From positions 118,275 to 182,274 of the forward strand of contig NZ_FOPC01000010.1 of the NCBI RefSeq assembly GCF_900113375.1: a stretch of DNA of 64,000 bases, given 5' to 3'. The first letter of the stretch is position 1, and each line of letters begins with the position of its first letter. The notes beneath the pieces were generated by a model. The model worked only from the letters and a program-made list of their open reading frames with translations. It was not told where the DNA came from and searched no databases. Shown here one piece after another: positions 27,668 through 36,836 of this stretch. Position numbers and translations under genes: made by a program. This DNA comes from Algoriphagus hitonicola. GTDB lineage: Bacteria; Bacteroidota; Bacteroidia; Cytophagales; Cyclobacteriaceae.

Positions 27668-29593
27668 TTAAGCCAAAACCTCCTGAAGGGCTGAAATCTC
27701 ATCCACCAGTTTTTCCCAGGTCTCGGTAATCTGCCCAAGTTCTGTTTTTACCTTTTGGTAGTGCTCCTGTACTTCTTGGGCTTTTTGATCATCGGCATAC
27801 AAATTCGGGTCAGCAAGCTCTTCTTCCAGCTTGCCCTGCTGGGCTTCTAGTTTTTCCATCTTTCGTTCGGATTCCTCCAAGTCCCGCTCCAAGCGCTTTA
27901 GGTCTTTTTTTGCCTGATTCAGTTCCACCTCTGACTTGGTGGGTATTGGTTTTTCTTTGGGTGGGCTTTTGACCACTTCTTCCTTGACAGAATTTTGTTG
28001 TTGTTGGCTTCGCCAAAATTCGTACTCCTCATACGTTCCCGGATATTCTTTGATCTGCTGATCTTCGATGTACCAGATTTTATTTGCCACTCCTTTGATG
28101 AAATGCCGATCGTGAGAAACCGTCACAAAAGTGCCTTCATACTGCTGCAAAGCCTGGATCAAAATATTTACCGACTGAAAATCCAAGTGGTTGGTCGGTT
28201 CATCCAAAAGCAAGAAATTAGCTTCAGAAATAAGAGTTTTCGCCAGAGCGACCCGGGATTTTTCCCCACCTGACAGTACTTTGATTTTTTTATACACCTC
28301 TTCATTGGAAAATAGAAAGCAACCCAAGACGCCTCGTAATTCTGAATCGGTTTTAGAGCTTCCGGCCTGATTCATTTCCTGCAAAATTTCATTGTCCAAA
28401 GTCAAGGCTTCCAGCTGATGCTGTGCAAAAAATGCCTTGATCACATTATAGCCTTCTGTCCGATTTCCCTCGATTTTCTCTGAACCGTCGATGATCCGAA
28501 GCAAAGTGGACTTTCCTTTTCCATTGGCTCCGATCAGGGCGATCTTATCTCCCCGCTCGATTCGGGCAGAGGTGTTTTTCAGAATGGTCAAATCCCCATA
28601 GGACTTGGATACATGATCCAAGACGACCACATCCCGACCGGATTTTTGGGAAAATTTGAATTTGAAATTGACAAAAGCCTCATCATTGACCACTTCATTT
28701 ACCCGATCCAATCGGTCAAGGGCCTTGATTCGGGATTGCACCTGATTGGATTTGGTCGCTTTGGCACGGAAACGCTCGATAAAACGCTCCGTCTGCTTAA
28801 TCATCTGCTGCTGATTTTCGTAGGCATTTTGCTGCAGTTCCATGCGAAGTTTTTTCTCTTCTTTATAGAAAGAATAATTACCTGGGTATAGCGTCAAAGT
28901 TTGATTCGCCACCTCCACGGTGCTACTGATACAATTGTCCAAAAAAGTCTGATCATGGGAAACCACGATTACCGCTCCTTCGTAATTTTTCAGATAATTT
29001 TCCACCCACTGAATGGATGGCAAATCCAGGTGGTTGGTTGGTTCATCCAGCATCAACAGGGAGGGTTTTTCCAACAGCAACTTTGCCAACATTACCCGCA
29101 TTCTCCATCCACCGGAAAAGGTCCGCAGTGGCTTTTCCAAATCCCCGGTTTTAAATCCGATTCCTTCCAGAACTTCCTCAGCCTTGGCTTTGATGGTATA
29201 GCCTTCATTTGCTTCAAAGCGATCCTGTAAGAAGGCCAATCTATTGATGATTTCCTCCGAATGATCCGTCTCCATTTTATGCAGTACCTCATCGATCTCA
29301 CCCTGAAGAGCCAGTGTTTCTTTAAAAGCCGCCAAAGCCACGTTTAAAATACTGTCGTCGGATTGATAGGAAAGCAAATCCTGATTTAAAAATCCTATGG
29401 TACAGTCTTTGGCTTTTTGAACTTCACCGGTTGTCGCTTGATAATCCCCATTGATGATTCTTAAAAGTGTCGATTTTCCGGTTCCGTTTTGGCCTACCAA
29501 CCCGATTTTATCTTTGGGTTTGATATGAAGGTTTGCGTTTTCGTAAAGAGCTCTCCCGCCGATAAAGTATGAAAGGTTACTGATTGATAACAT
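27668..29593 (-). CDS. ABC-F ribosome-associated ATPase (Uup-like)
   Basis: 641 residues, two ABC domains without membrane segments. Walker A motifs GQNGTGKST (about residue 35) and GANGKGKST (about 350), signatures FSGGWRMR and LSGGEKSRVA, and a linker rich in basic residues (about 235-300). The C-terminal 110 residues form a coiled coil (KKDLKRLERDLEESERKMEK), as in Uup. ABC-F proteins act at the ribosomal E site or in DNA-related repair. It precedes the plug gene by 24 bases. Confidence 0.92.
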   Translation of the reverse strand: MLSISNLSYFIGGRALYENANLHIKPKDKIGLVGQNGTGKSTLLRIINGDYQATTGEVQKAKDCTIGFLNQDLLSYQSDDSILNVALAAFKETLALQGEIDEVLHKMETDHSEEIINRLAFLQDRFEANEGYTIKAKAEEVLEGIGFKTGDLEKPLRTFSGGWRMRVMLAKLLLEKPSLLMLDEPTNHLDLPSIQWVENYLKNYEGAVIVVSHDQTFLDNCISSTVEVANQTLTLYPGNYSFYKEEKKLRMELQQNAYENQQQMIKQTERFIERFRAKATKSNQVQSRIKALDRLDRVNEVVNDEAFVNFKFKFSQKSGRDVVVLDHVSKSYGDLTILKNTSARIERGDKIALIGANGKGKSTLLRIIDGSEKIEGNRTEGYNVIKAFFAQHQLEALTLDNEILQEMNQAGSSKTDSELRGVLGCFLFSNEEVYKKIKVLSGGEKSRVALAKTLISEANFLLLDEPTNHLDFQSVNILIQALQQYEGTFVTVSHDRHFIKGVANKIWYIEDQQIKEYPGTYEEYEFWRSQQQQNSVKEEVVKSPPKEKPIPTKSEVELNQAKKDLKRLERDLEESERKMEKLEAQQGKLEEELADPNLYADDQKAQEVQEHYQKVKTELGQITETWEKLVDEISALQEVLA

Positions 29594-30272
29594 GCTGCAA
29601 AAATAGCTAATCGCCCGTTCCTATCCTTCCTGAAATGGAAAAGATTGTTGGGAGGGTTGGGTGTAAAGGAGGAAGTCATAGGAAAGTCTGAAGGCTTAAA
29701 TGAAAAAGTTGAAACGGTATTTAGCAAAGGGAATGGGTGAAATCTAATCTGCTCCTCGTAAATCCTATTTCATAAATCGTAAATAGGCAGGCAGTCGCAG
29801 TTTTCAGGAATTAGGAACTCGGAAAGTTGGTATTTCTAAACCTTTAAAATATCGAATGAAAAATGATGGATTTCGAAATACTCAAAGAGGATTACAGAAA
29901 AATCCCGAAGTGCCTGTCCCGATTATCGGGAGATTAAACTTTTCAATACCTGTGCGCCGCGGCGTAGCCCCGAATGAAAGGAGTTGCGGAATGCGGGGTT
30001 TGGACATGACGATAGTCCTCAACCTTGGCCCGAGGATCTGCCGGATTTCTGCACCGGAATGCCGAGGAGGGTGACAAAGTTCAATAAACAAATTCAATGA
30101 GCAATTTTCAAGGGAAATGGAATCATTGCTCGGGACTAAGCCATTTTCTTAACGGATTTTCAATGCCCCAAAAAACCATAAATGCTGCAAGGCAGATACC
30201 CACTACCTAATATTCGGATTTTAATTCAAAAACGGAAAAAGTTGCGTCGTAGGGAGCACTTTATAAGTTGAT
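29594..30272. other. Repeat-bearing intergenic region
   Basis: Contains one copy of the window's large structured repeat (29891-30075). The remaining sequence has no convincing gene. Confidence 0.6.
29891..30075 (+). repeat. Large structured repeat, copy 1
   Basis: Order: AATCCCGAAG hairpin arm, inserted palindrome CCTGTCCCGATTATCGGGA, second short palindrome after CAATA, a shortened CCCCG...GCGGGG stem, CCTTGGCCCGAGG, and a closing GCCGAGGAGG. The middle stem lacks about 12 bases present in other copies. Confidence 0.75.
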
Positions 30273-30743
30273 CTATAAAACACTCCCCTTTCTAAATCTT
30301 GGGTCAATGCGAAGATTTAAAAATTCCTTTACTCGAACTTTTCCAAACTCTTGATACAAAGGATTTAATATTAGATTATACTCCATATTTACAATAGTCG
30401 AAGGCACCCGAAGTGCAAAAACCCCCTTCTTGTTAACTAATTCTGTAAAAATAGTGGTAGTCTCTGTAGAATAAGGATATTGATTCCAATGTTTGGGAAG
30501 TTCAGTTAACTTCTCTATGGGGAAATCATCCGGAAATTCAATTTTGGCAACTAAAATCTCTCTGGGTAAATTGGCAATGTTATCTGAGTGGACATAGTAT
30601 TCCAAAAGCGCGAGAGAAATATTCTCAGAACAATAAACCGCTCTAGTACCAACCTCATTCCATCTTCCCCCAACCTTTTCGGCACCTATTCCCGAAAGCG
30701 TAAAGTCCTTGAATTTGGCATTGGCAACTCTGAAAACGACCAT
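30273..30743 (-). CDS. RES-domain toxin
   Basis: 156 residues. RES motifs: VGGRWNEVGTRAVYCSEN near the N-terminus, an internal glutamate region (SLALLEYYVH) and the late serine/asparagine-bearing stretch (NLILNPLYQEFGKV). RES toxins degrade NAD+ by ADP-ribosyltransferase-fold chemistry. Its start overlaps the antitoxin stop by one base. The gene is AT-rich and lies between two repeat-filled regions. Confidence 0.9.
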   Translation of the reverse strand: MVVFRVANAKFKDFTLSGIGAEKVGGRWNEVGTRAVYCSENISLALLEYYVHSDNIANLPREILVAKIEFPDDFPIEKLTELPKHWNQYPYSTETTTIFTELVNKKGVFALRVPSTIVNMEYNLILNPLYQEFGKVRVKEFLNLRIDPRFRKGSVL

Positions 30744-31237
30744 TAGCTATAAACATTATATTTAATTCTAATGATCTCATTTTCAACCATTTCAAACCCA
30801 AAACTACTATCCAGTAATTCAAATGGTTTTTTATCTCCCAAAGCACGGGAGGGTGTCAATAACCAATTTTTAAAATCCTCACGGGAGTCAAATACATCAT
30901 ATCCTAACCCAAACAACCTTGCCAATTCATAAATACGCTCAGACGTTTCTTTACTATACACATTTTTTTTTTGCATACTGCTGATAGAAGCTGGAAGGAT
31001 ATCAGCAAACTCCTTTTCCGTCGAACCCAAAAGAGTAATCAATTGCTTCCAATCAGATTTTTTAACCCCGTCTCTAATACGGCCGATCAACTCCAACTTG
31101 TACCCAGGCGCATCTTTGGAATGAACTACAACCCAAGCCGGAGAAAACATATGCAATTGATCAATCCCACCAATTTCCTTGGCAGAAGAACCTAAGTCCC
31201 CTGATTCTGTATTTTTACTTTTTTTTACAGTTTCCAT
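30743..31237 (-). CDS. Xre/MbcA/ParS-type antitoxin (DUF2384)
   Basis: About 164 residues from the ATG at 31237 (METVKKSK); the frame is open further to 31294. An Xre-like helix-turn-helix region lies at about 50-120 (LITLLGSTEKEFADILPASI), and the C-terminal DUF2384 part (YDVFDSREDFKNWLLTPSRALG, split here for length as YDVFDSREDF and NWLLTPSRAL) blocks the RES toxin pocket. It is encoded first, overlaps the toxin gene and should repress the pair. Confidence 0.87.
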   Translation of the reverse strand: METVKKSKNTESGDLGSSAKEIGGIDQLHMFSPAWVVVHSKDAPGYKLELIGRIRDGVKKSDWKQLITLLGSTEKEFADILPASISSMQKKNVYSKETSERIYELARLFGLGYDVFDSREDFKNWLLTPSRALGDKKPFELLDSSFGFEMVENEIIRIKYNVYS

Positions 31238-32176
31238 GATTGTATTTTTACGCTCGACAGAAAGTAAATATACAATTTTTTTAAGCCAATTCAAAGCTAA
31301 AAGACTCTTTGGAGCCTAAAGAGGATATTCTACAGAAAATTAGGTGAGTACGATGCACAAGGCCGTAAATTTTAAAATTAAGGGCAAAAAGATGAAAGGT
31401 GAAATTGAAGTGATATACTCTATAAACTACGCTGCTGTTAGTAAATCGTAATTCAGAAATGGGTTTTTTGTCCGGTGTCCGATGTCGGATGTCCGGTGTT
31501 AATCGAAATCTAAAGGCTAATGGGTTAAATTCTGAATCGATGAATTCAAGGAAAAAGTTTAAATCTACTCTGCTCCTCGTAAGTCCTAATTCATAAATCG
31601 TAAATAGGTAGGCAGTCGCAATTTTCAGGAATTCGAAATTCTGAAATTTGATATATCCAAATCTTGAAAATCTCGAATGATGAATTTCGAAATACTCAAA
31701 GAGGATTTCAGAAAAATCCCGAAGTGCCTGTCCCGATTATCGGGAGATTAAACTTTTCAATACCTGTGCGCCTGTGGCGTAGCCCCGTATGAAGTGAGGC
31801 AGAATGCCGAACGGAATGCGGGGTTTGGTCACGACAAAATACCCCAACCTCGGCCCGAGGATCTGCCGGATACCTGCACCGGAATGCCGAGGAGGATGAC
31901 AATGTTCAATTAACAAATTCAATGCGCAAATTTCAAGTGGTAATGATTATTGAATTATTGATGAATCGGGGAATTGTCGAACTGTTGAATCGATGGGAAG
32001 GCGGGAGTTTGGAGAAATCAGTCCTATAAAATTTCGAATGATAAATGAAAAAAGGTGAATTTCGAAGTTTGGGCCCTATCCTCTTTTCCTATTTTTGGAA
32101 TAAAGTACCATCATCCGGACAACAAGCATTATATTAAAGGGTTAATCCATTAAATCATGATCAATACCTCTCAACT
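31238..32176. other. Repeat-bearing intergenic region
   Basis: Holds a GTCCGGTG/CCGATGTCGG palindrome cluster (about 31469-31500), one large structured repeat (31707-31900), and GAATTGTCGAACTGTTGAATCGATGGGAAG-type sequence near 31970 that recurs at about 47110, 47900, 48890 and 58715 (cited here only as a family). No gene seen. Confidence 0.55.
31707..31900 (+). repeat. Large structured repeat, copy 2
   Basis: Full-length copy with the CCTGTCCCGATTATCGGGA insert, the CCTGTGCGCCTGTGGCGTA insert, and a middle stem CCCCGTAT...ATGCGGGG whose inner hairpin is GGCAGAATGCC. Ends GCCGAGGAGG. Confidence 0.8.
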
Positions 32177-33358
32177 ATGAACACATTGAAAATACTTAGT
32201 CTTTTTGTTGGGGTCAGCTTGTTTAGCTTAGAAGCAAGTGCCCAACTCCAAGCAGTCAAAACTCCCAATTCTGCCAACAAACGAAACATCAGCCAAGCTC
32301 AGGCGGATGTCAAACTGGACCGTATACAGCTTCCTGAGGGCTTTAAAATCGAAGTTTGGGCGGCGGATGTTCCCAATGCAAGATCAATGAGTATAACCGA
32401 GGAAGGAATTGTCTTTGTCGGAAATCGCCAGGAAAAAAACGTCTATGCCCTTGTGGATGAAAATGGTGACGGAAAGGCAGATGCGAAGTTTGTTTTGGCC
32501 GAAGGCCTGCGCATGCCAAATGGAGTGGCCTACAAGGACGGAGATCTTTACGTTGCCGAAGTTAGCCGAATTTTACGCTTTAGAGACATTAAAAATACGC
32601 TGACCAATCCAAAATTTGAGGTCGTCTATGATGGATACCCTACCGAGTCACATCACGGATGGAAGTTTATCGCATTCGGTCCGGATGGCATGCTTTACGT
32701 ACCGGTGGGTGCCTCTTGCAACATTTGTGAATCAGAAGATGAAATCTATGCTTCTATCACTCGGATTGACCCCAACTCTGCCAACCCTACGCCTGAAATC
32801 TTTGCCCATGGAGTGAGAAATTCAGTGGGTTTTGATTGGCATCCCGAAACCGGAGATCTTTGGTTTACCGACAATGGACGGGATATGATGGGCGATAATA
32901 TTCCCGAATGCGAACTCAACCATGCCACGGAAAAAGGACAGCACTTTGGCTATCCTTATTGGCATGCAGGTACAGTCAAAGATCCGGAATTTGGAAATCA
33001 GGGAAAGGCCGAATCTGAATATGTGAAACCGGCCGCAAAACTTGGGCCTCATGTGGCGCCACTTGGAATGCGTTTTTATGAAGGAAGCATGTTCCCTTCG
33101 GATTATAAACATCAGGCAATCATTGCCAAACATGGAAGTTGGAATAGGAGTAAAAAGTCCGGTTATGAGGTGGTAAAAGTGGAAATGGACTCCAATGGAA
33201 AGGTAATTGCCGAAAAACCATTTGCCACCGGATGGTTGGATGATGCGACTCAAGATGTTTGGGGAAGGCCAGTAGATGTGCAGGAATTGCCCGATGGAAG
33301 TTTGTTGATTTCCGATGATATGGCCAATTGCATTTATCGGGTGAGTTATGCAAATTGA
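32177..33358 (+). CDS. Secreted sorbosone/glucose dehydrogenase-type beta-propeller protein
   Basis: 393 residues with a signal peptide (to SAQ, residue 23). Six-bladed propeller of the soluble PQQ sugar dehydrogenase family: LPEGFKIEVWAADVPNARSM, DENGDGKADA, HGWKFIAFGPDGMLYVPVG (in two parts), GVRNSVGFDWHPETGDLWFT and a late HGSWNRSKKSGY. It should oxidise sugars or a related substrate in the periplasm with PQQ and calcium. Monocistronic. Confidence 0.85.
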   Translation: MNTLKILSLFVGVSLFSLEASAQLQAVKTPNSANKRNISQAQADVKLDRIQLPEGFKIEVWAADVPNARSMSITEEGIVFVGNRQEKNVYALVDENGDGKADAKFVLAEGLRMPNGVAYKDGDLYVAEVSRILRFRDIKNTLTNPKFEVVYDGYPTESHHGWKFIAFGPDGMLYVPVGASCNICESEDEIYASITRIDPNSANPTPEIFAHGVRNSVGFDWHPETGDLWFTDNGRDMMGDNIPECELNHATEKGQHFGYPYWHAGTVKDPEFGNQGKAESEYVKPAAKLGPHVAPLGMRFYEGSMFPSDYKHQAIIAKHGSWNRSKKSGYEVVKVEMDSNGKVIAEKPFATGWLDDATQDVWGRPVDVQELPDGSLLISDDMANCIYRVSYAN

Positions 33359-33430
33359 TTTGAAAATAATAAGGAATATGATTGTCCGCAATGATGCCAG
33401 TAGCCCAATTTTCTTTACTAAAAAAAGACG

Positions 33431-33450
33431 GATCCGCCTCTGCGGACAGG
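33431..33450. repeat. Palindrome of the CCTGTCC family
   Basis: GATCCGCCTCTGCGGACAGG; on the minus strand it starts CCTGTCCGC, as do the palindromes near 47520 and 49615. Confidence 0.6.
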
Positions 33451-33569
33451 TGTCAGATGTCCGGTGACCGATGCCTGCATAAATCTGTCATTTTCGCAGA
33501 ATTTTAGTTGTTCAGTTTTGCTACTGGTAAGAAAGCGGATATACATAATAAGGAATTAATATTTATGGG

Positions 33570-33608
33570 CCCAAAGCATAATTCTGCATGCTTTGGGTCT
33601 TTTTTTTG
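33570..33608 (+). terminator. Strong hairpin with T tract
   Basis: CCCAAAGCAT, 8-base loop, ATGCTTTGGG, then a run of T residues. It lies 210 bases after the dehydrogenase stop, so it ends a long 3' region or protects hflK from read-through. Confidence 0.7.
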
Positions 33609-33826
33609 GTTTTGACACTTACTTTTCCCAATCAAGAAAACAGGATTTGCTTGGGCTAGTTTTAAAAATGGTATATTGGAAGCATAAGGCAATAAGCTAA
33701 TCTAGTGAGCAAAATCAGAACTTAACCTGGCATTTTGTAAAGCAAATCTCATTAACACTGTTTTTCTTTATCCCGAATACGGCTCATTAGGAAATTGTTT
33801 GCAATCAAGAATACAACTACAAATCA

Positions 33827-34804
33827 ATGGAAGAAAAAAGTTATAACATCAACATCAATCCAGATTGGATAAAAAAATATCTGGGTAAAATCCTTTGGGC
33901 AGTTTTTGCCCTGATTATTCTTTTTTCCAGCGTCCGAACAGTTGGGCCTGAAGAAGAAGGAGTCGTCATTCAGCTTGGAGAATACAACAGAACTGTAGTG
34001 CCGGGATTGAATTTTATGCTACCCCTTGGAATCGAGAAAATGTATAAAATTCCTGTTCAACGACAATTAAAGCAGGAATTTGGTTTTCGAACCACCTCAG
34101 CAGGTCAACGCTCCGAATATGTAAAGGCTGGATACGGAGATGAAAGCATGATGCTGACGGGAGACCTCAACCTCACAGATGTAGAATGGGTGGTCCAATA
34201 TAGAATCACTGATTCCTACAAATTTCTATTTAAGGTTAGAAATGCGGAAAAAACTCTGCGTGATATGTCCGAATCTGTCATGCGGAAAGTAGTTGGTGAC
34301 CGAACCGTAAATGAGGTGCTAACCGTGGGAAGACAAGAAATTGCCTCCAGTGCGGAAATTAAGCTTCAGGAACTCTGCGATGAATACGAAAACGGAATTC
34401 GAATCGATCAGGTCGTATTGCAGGATGTAAATCCACCCGAACCGGTCAAGCCTTCGTTCAACGCTGTAAATGAAGCCCAACAGGAACGCGAAACCCTCAT
34501 TAACCAGGCCGAAGCTGACTACAACCGGATTATCCCTAGAGCAAGAGGAGAAGCGGAAGAAACCATCCAATTGGCTGAAGCCTATTCTCTCAACCGGGTG
34601 AATCGTGCCAAAGGAGAAGCGGAACGATTTAATTCACTTTACGAAGCCTATATCAAGGCTCCAGAGGTAACCAAACAACGGATCTATTTGGAAACAATGG
34701 AAAAAATACTTCCCAAAATAGGTAACAAGATTATTGTAGATGAAGAAGGAAATAATGTGTTGCCACTTTTAAATATTGACAAAGTAAAGCCTCCAATCCA
34801 ATGA
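33827..34804 (+). CDS. hflK: HflK-type SPFH membrane protein
   Basis: 325 residues: one membrane segment (about 20-40), then an SPFH/band-7 domain (VGPEEEGVVIQLGEYNRTVVPGLNF, seen around residues 43-67) and a coiled-coil tail. With HflC it forms the large periplasmic cage around FtsH that modulates membrane-protein proteolysis. It overlaps hflC by 4 bases. Confidence 0.92.
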   Translation: MEEKSYNININPDWIKKYLGKILWAVFALIILFSSVRTVGPEEEGVVIQLGEYNRTVVPGLNFMLPLGIEKMYKIPVQRQLKQEFGFRTTSAGQRSEYVKAGYGDESMMLTGDLNLTDVEWVVQYRITDSYKFLFKVRNAEKTLRDMSESVMRKVVGDRTVNEVLTVGRQEIASSAEIKLQELCDEYENGIRIDQVVLQDVNPPEPVKPSFNAVNEAQQERETLINQAEADYNRIIPRARGEAEETIQLAEAYSLNRVNRAKGEAERFNSLYEAYIKAPEVTKQRIYLETMEKILPKIGNKIIVDEEGNNVLPLLNIDKVKPPIQ

Positions 34805-35739
34805 GAAAGAGAAAAATAGGATATATCGTTGTAGCGGCAGTTTTGGTCCTTTTACTGTTCAACAGCTATTTCATCTTAGATGAAACCGAGCAGGCCATAG
34901 TTACCCAATTTGGAAAACCGGTAGGCGAGCCCCGCACTACCCCGGGCATCAATTTCAAAACTCCCTTTCTTCACAAAGTGCAATTCTTTGATAAGCGCTA
35001 TCTCGAGTGGGATGGAGACAAAAATCAGGTTCCGACTAGGGATAAGAAATTCATTTTCGTCGACACCTATGCTCGGTGGGAAATTACCAATCCCCTTCAG
35101 TTTTTTATCCGTCTAAGGGATGAGCGATCTGCCCAGTCTCGCTTGGATGATATACTTGATGGGGAAACCAGAAATGCCATTGCCAGTCATGATCTGCTGG
35201 ATGTGGTTAGATCCACCAATCGTGACCCGGAGGTTACTGAGGATTTTATGGAAGAAATAGAAGTTTTGGAGGATATTTCGGTGGGAAGGGATAAGATCGA
35301 GAATATCATTTTGGAAAAAGCCAATGAACGCACCACTGATTTGGGAGTGAGGATATTGGATTTCCGATTTAAGCGAATGAATTATGTGGATGAAGTCAGA
35401 GATCGGGTATATGACCGGATGATTTCTGAGCGAAACCGAATTGCCGATCAATTCCGATCCGAAGGTCAGGGACAAGCTCGGGTGACTCAAGGGAATAAAG
35501 AGCGGGATCTTGCCCAAATCCAATCCGAAGCATTCAAAGAAGCTGAAGAAATCAAAGGGCGGGCGGATGCTGAAGCCACTACAATTTATGCTGCTGCTTA
35601 TAACAAAAACCGGCAATCCATCGATCTCTATAAATTTCTAAGGACCATGGAGAGTTTTGAGAAATCAATGGATGAAAACACCAGTATCGTACTTTCGACG
35701 GATTCTGAGTTTTTCAAGTACCTAAGAAGGTTAAACTGA
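34801..35739 (+). CDS. hflC: HflC-type SPFH membrane protein
   Basis: 312 residues: N-terminal membrane anchor (about 7-22), SPFH domain (DETEQAIVTQFGKPVGEPRT, then KTPFLHKVQFFDKRYLEW) and a coiled coil. Paralogue and partner of HflK. Start overlaps hflK. FtsH itself is not in the window. Confidence 0.93.
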   Translation: MRKRKIGYIVVAAVLVLLLFNSYFILDETEQAIVTQFGKPVGEPRTTPGINFKTPFLHKVQFFDKRYLEWDGDKNQVPTRDKKFIFVDTYARWEITNPLQFFIRLRDERSAQSRLDDILDGETRNAIASHDLLDVVRSTNRDPEVTEDFMEEIEVLEDISVGRDKIENIILEKANERTTDLGVRILDFRFKRMNYVDEVRDRVYDRMISERNRIADQFRSEGQGQARVTQGNKERDLAQIQSEAFKEAEEIKGRADAEATTIYAAAYNKNRQSIDLYKFLRTMESFEKSMDENTSIVLSTDSEFFKYLRRLN

Positions 35740-35760
35740 GAGAATTTGTTGCGCTCCAAG

Positions 35761-35793
35761 CCTGCCAAGTTTCCGAAACTTGGCAGGTCTTTT
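35761..35793. terminator. Terminator between convergent hflC and kdsB
   Basis: 12-bp perfect stem CCTGCCAAGTTT/AAACTTGGCAGG with a 3-base CCG loop, followed by TCTTTT on the plus strand. Confidence 0.75.
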
Positions 35794-35796
35794 ATA

Positions 35797-36528
35797 CTAG
35801 CTGTTCGTTAATTTCTCCCAATAATCTCTTGCCCGCTCCAAATCCTCCGCCGTATCAATGGCAATCGCCTGATGTTGGGTTTCAGCCATTCGGATGTTGA
35901 TGCCTCGTTCCAATAATCTCAATTGCTCCAGCATCTCGATTTGCTCCAATTTCCCTTTGGGCCAAGAGGGGAATTCCTGAAGGATTTCTCTTCGATAGGC
36001 ATAGATTCCCACGTGCTTTTTAAAGGAAAGATCACTAATCTTTTCCCTGTTAAAAGGAATGGGAGAACGTGAAAAATACAGAGCATTATTTTTATCGTCC
36101 AAAACTACCTTTACCGCATTGGGATTTTGAGCTTCATCGGGTGAAATGGAAAAGTAAAGGGAAGCCACCTGAACCTGATCATCCTCGAACAAGGCCAGAA
36201 GATCTTCCAGAGATTTTTTATCCTGAAAAGGCTCATCACCCTGCACATTGACGATGAGCTCTGCATTGACTTTTGAAAGTGCCTCTGCGATTCGGTCCGA
36301 GCCGCTTTCATGGGTTTTTTGACTAAAAAAAACCTTCCCTCCTACAGCTTGAATTTGCTCTTGAATTTGCAAGTGATCAGTTACTACCCATACTTCATCA
36401 AACAGCCCCGTAGCCAAGGTACTTTCATAGGTTCGCTGAATAACTGATTTCCCCCCAATATCCTGAATCAGCTTTTCCGGCAAACGGGTAGAGGCAAAAC
36501 GGGCGGGAATAAGAGCGGCTGATTTCAT
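35797..36528 (-). CDS. kdsB: 3-deoxy-manno-octulosonate cytidylyltransferase
   Basis: 243 residues. LIPARFASTRLPEKLIQDIGG carries the CTP-binding RxxSxRLPxK motif, and IVNVQGDEPF the metal site. It activates Kdo as CMP-Kdo for lipopolysaccharide inner core synthesis in the cytoplasm. Single gene convergent with hflC. Confidence 0.95.
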   Translation of the reverse strand: MKSAALIPARFASTRLPEKLIQDIGGKSVIQRTYESTLATGLFDEVWVVTDHLQIQEQIQAVGGKVFFSQKTHESGSDRIAEALSKVNAELIVNVQGDEPFQDKKSLEDLLALFEDDQVQVASLYFSISPDEAQNPNAVKVVLDDKNNALYFSRSPIPFNREKISDLSFKKHVGIYAYRREILQEFPSWPKGKLEQIEMLEQLRLLERGINIRMAETQHQAIAIDTAEDLERARDYWEKLTNS

Positions 36529-36836
36529 GGAATTAAAACAACTAAAATTAATTATGAAACTGCAAGTTTACAGGTTTTCTCGAACATAAAATAAATTATA
36601 CTCATCAAGCGATGCTGATTCTCCCCACTATAAGAAGGATTTGTTCTTCGGGAATATTCAAACTCTCCATGGGATTTGAAAACATCGGAGAATAAGTTGA
36701 GGAATAAAATGAAAACTCTCTCAGTGTCTACTTTTCAACATTGAAACGATTATGGGCTTGCTTTATGAACCAAGACCTAAGCCTTGAAAAAAATCCCCTA
36801 TTTTTATCCAAAATTAACTATTCAGGGATTTTCTAT

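Larger units (their letters stand above)
33359..33826. other. Intergenic region before hflK
   Basis: Contains a CCTGTCC-type palindrome at 33431-33450, a terminator at 33570-33608 and about 200 AT-rich bases before hflK. No gene seen. Confidence 0.5.

Noticed and set aside
29882..30097. Frames on both strands of repeat copy 1
   Set aside because: Open only because the structured repeat has few stops; no start context and not maintained in sister copies.
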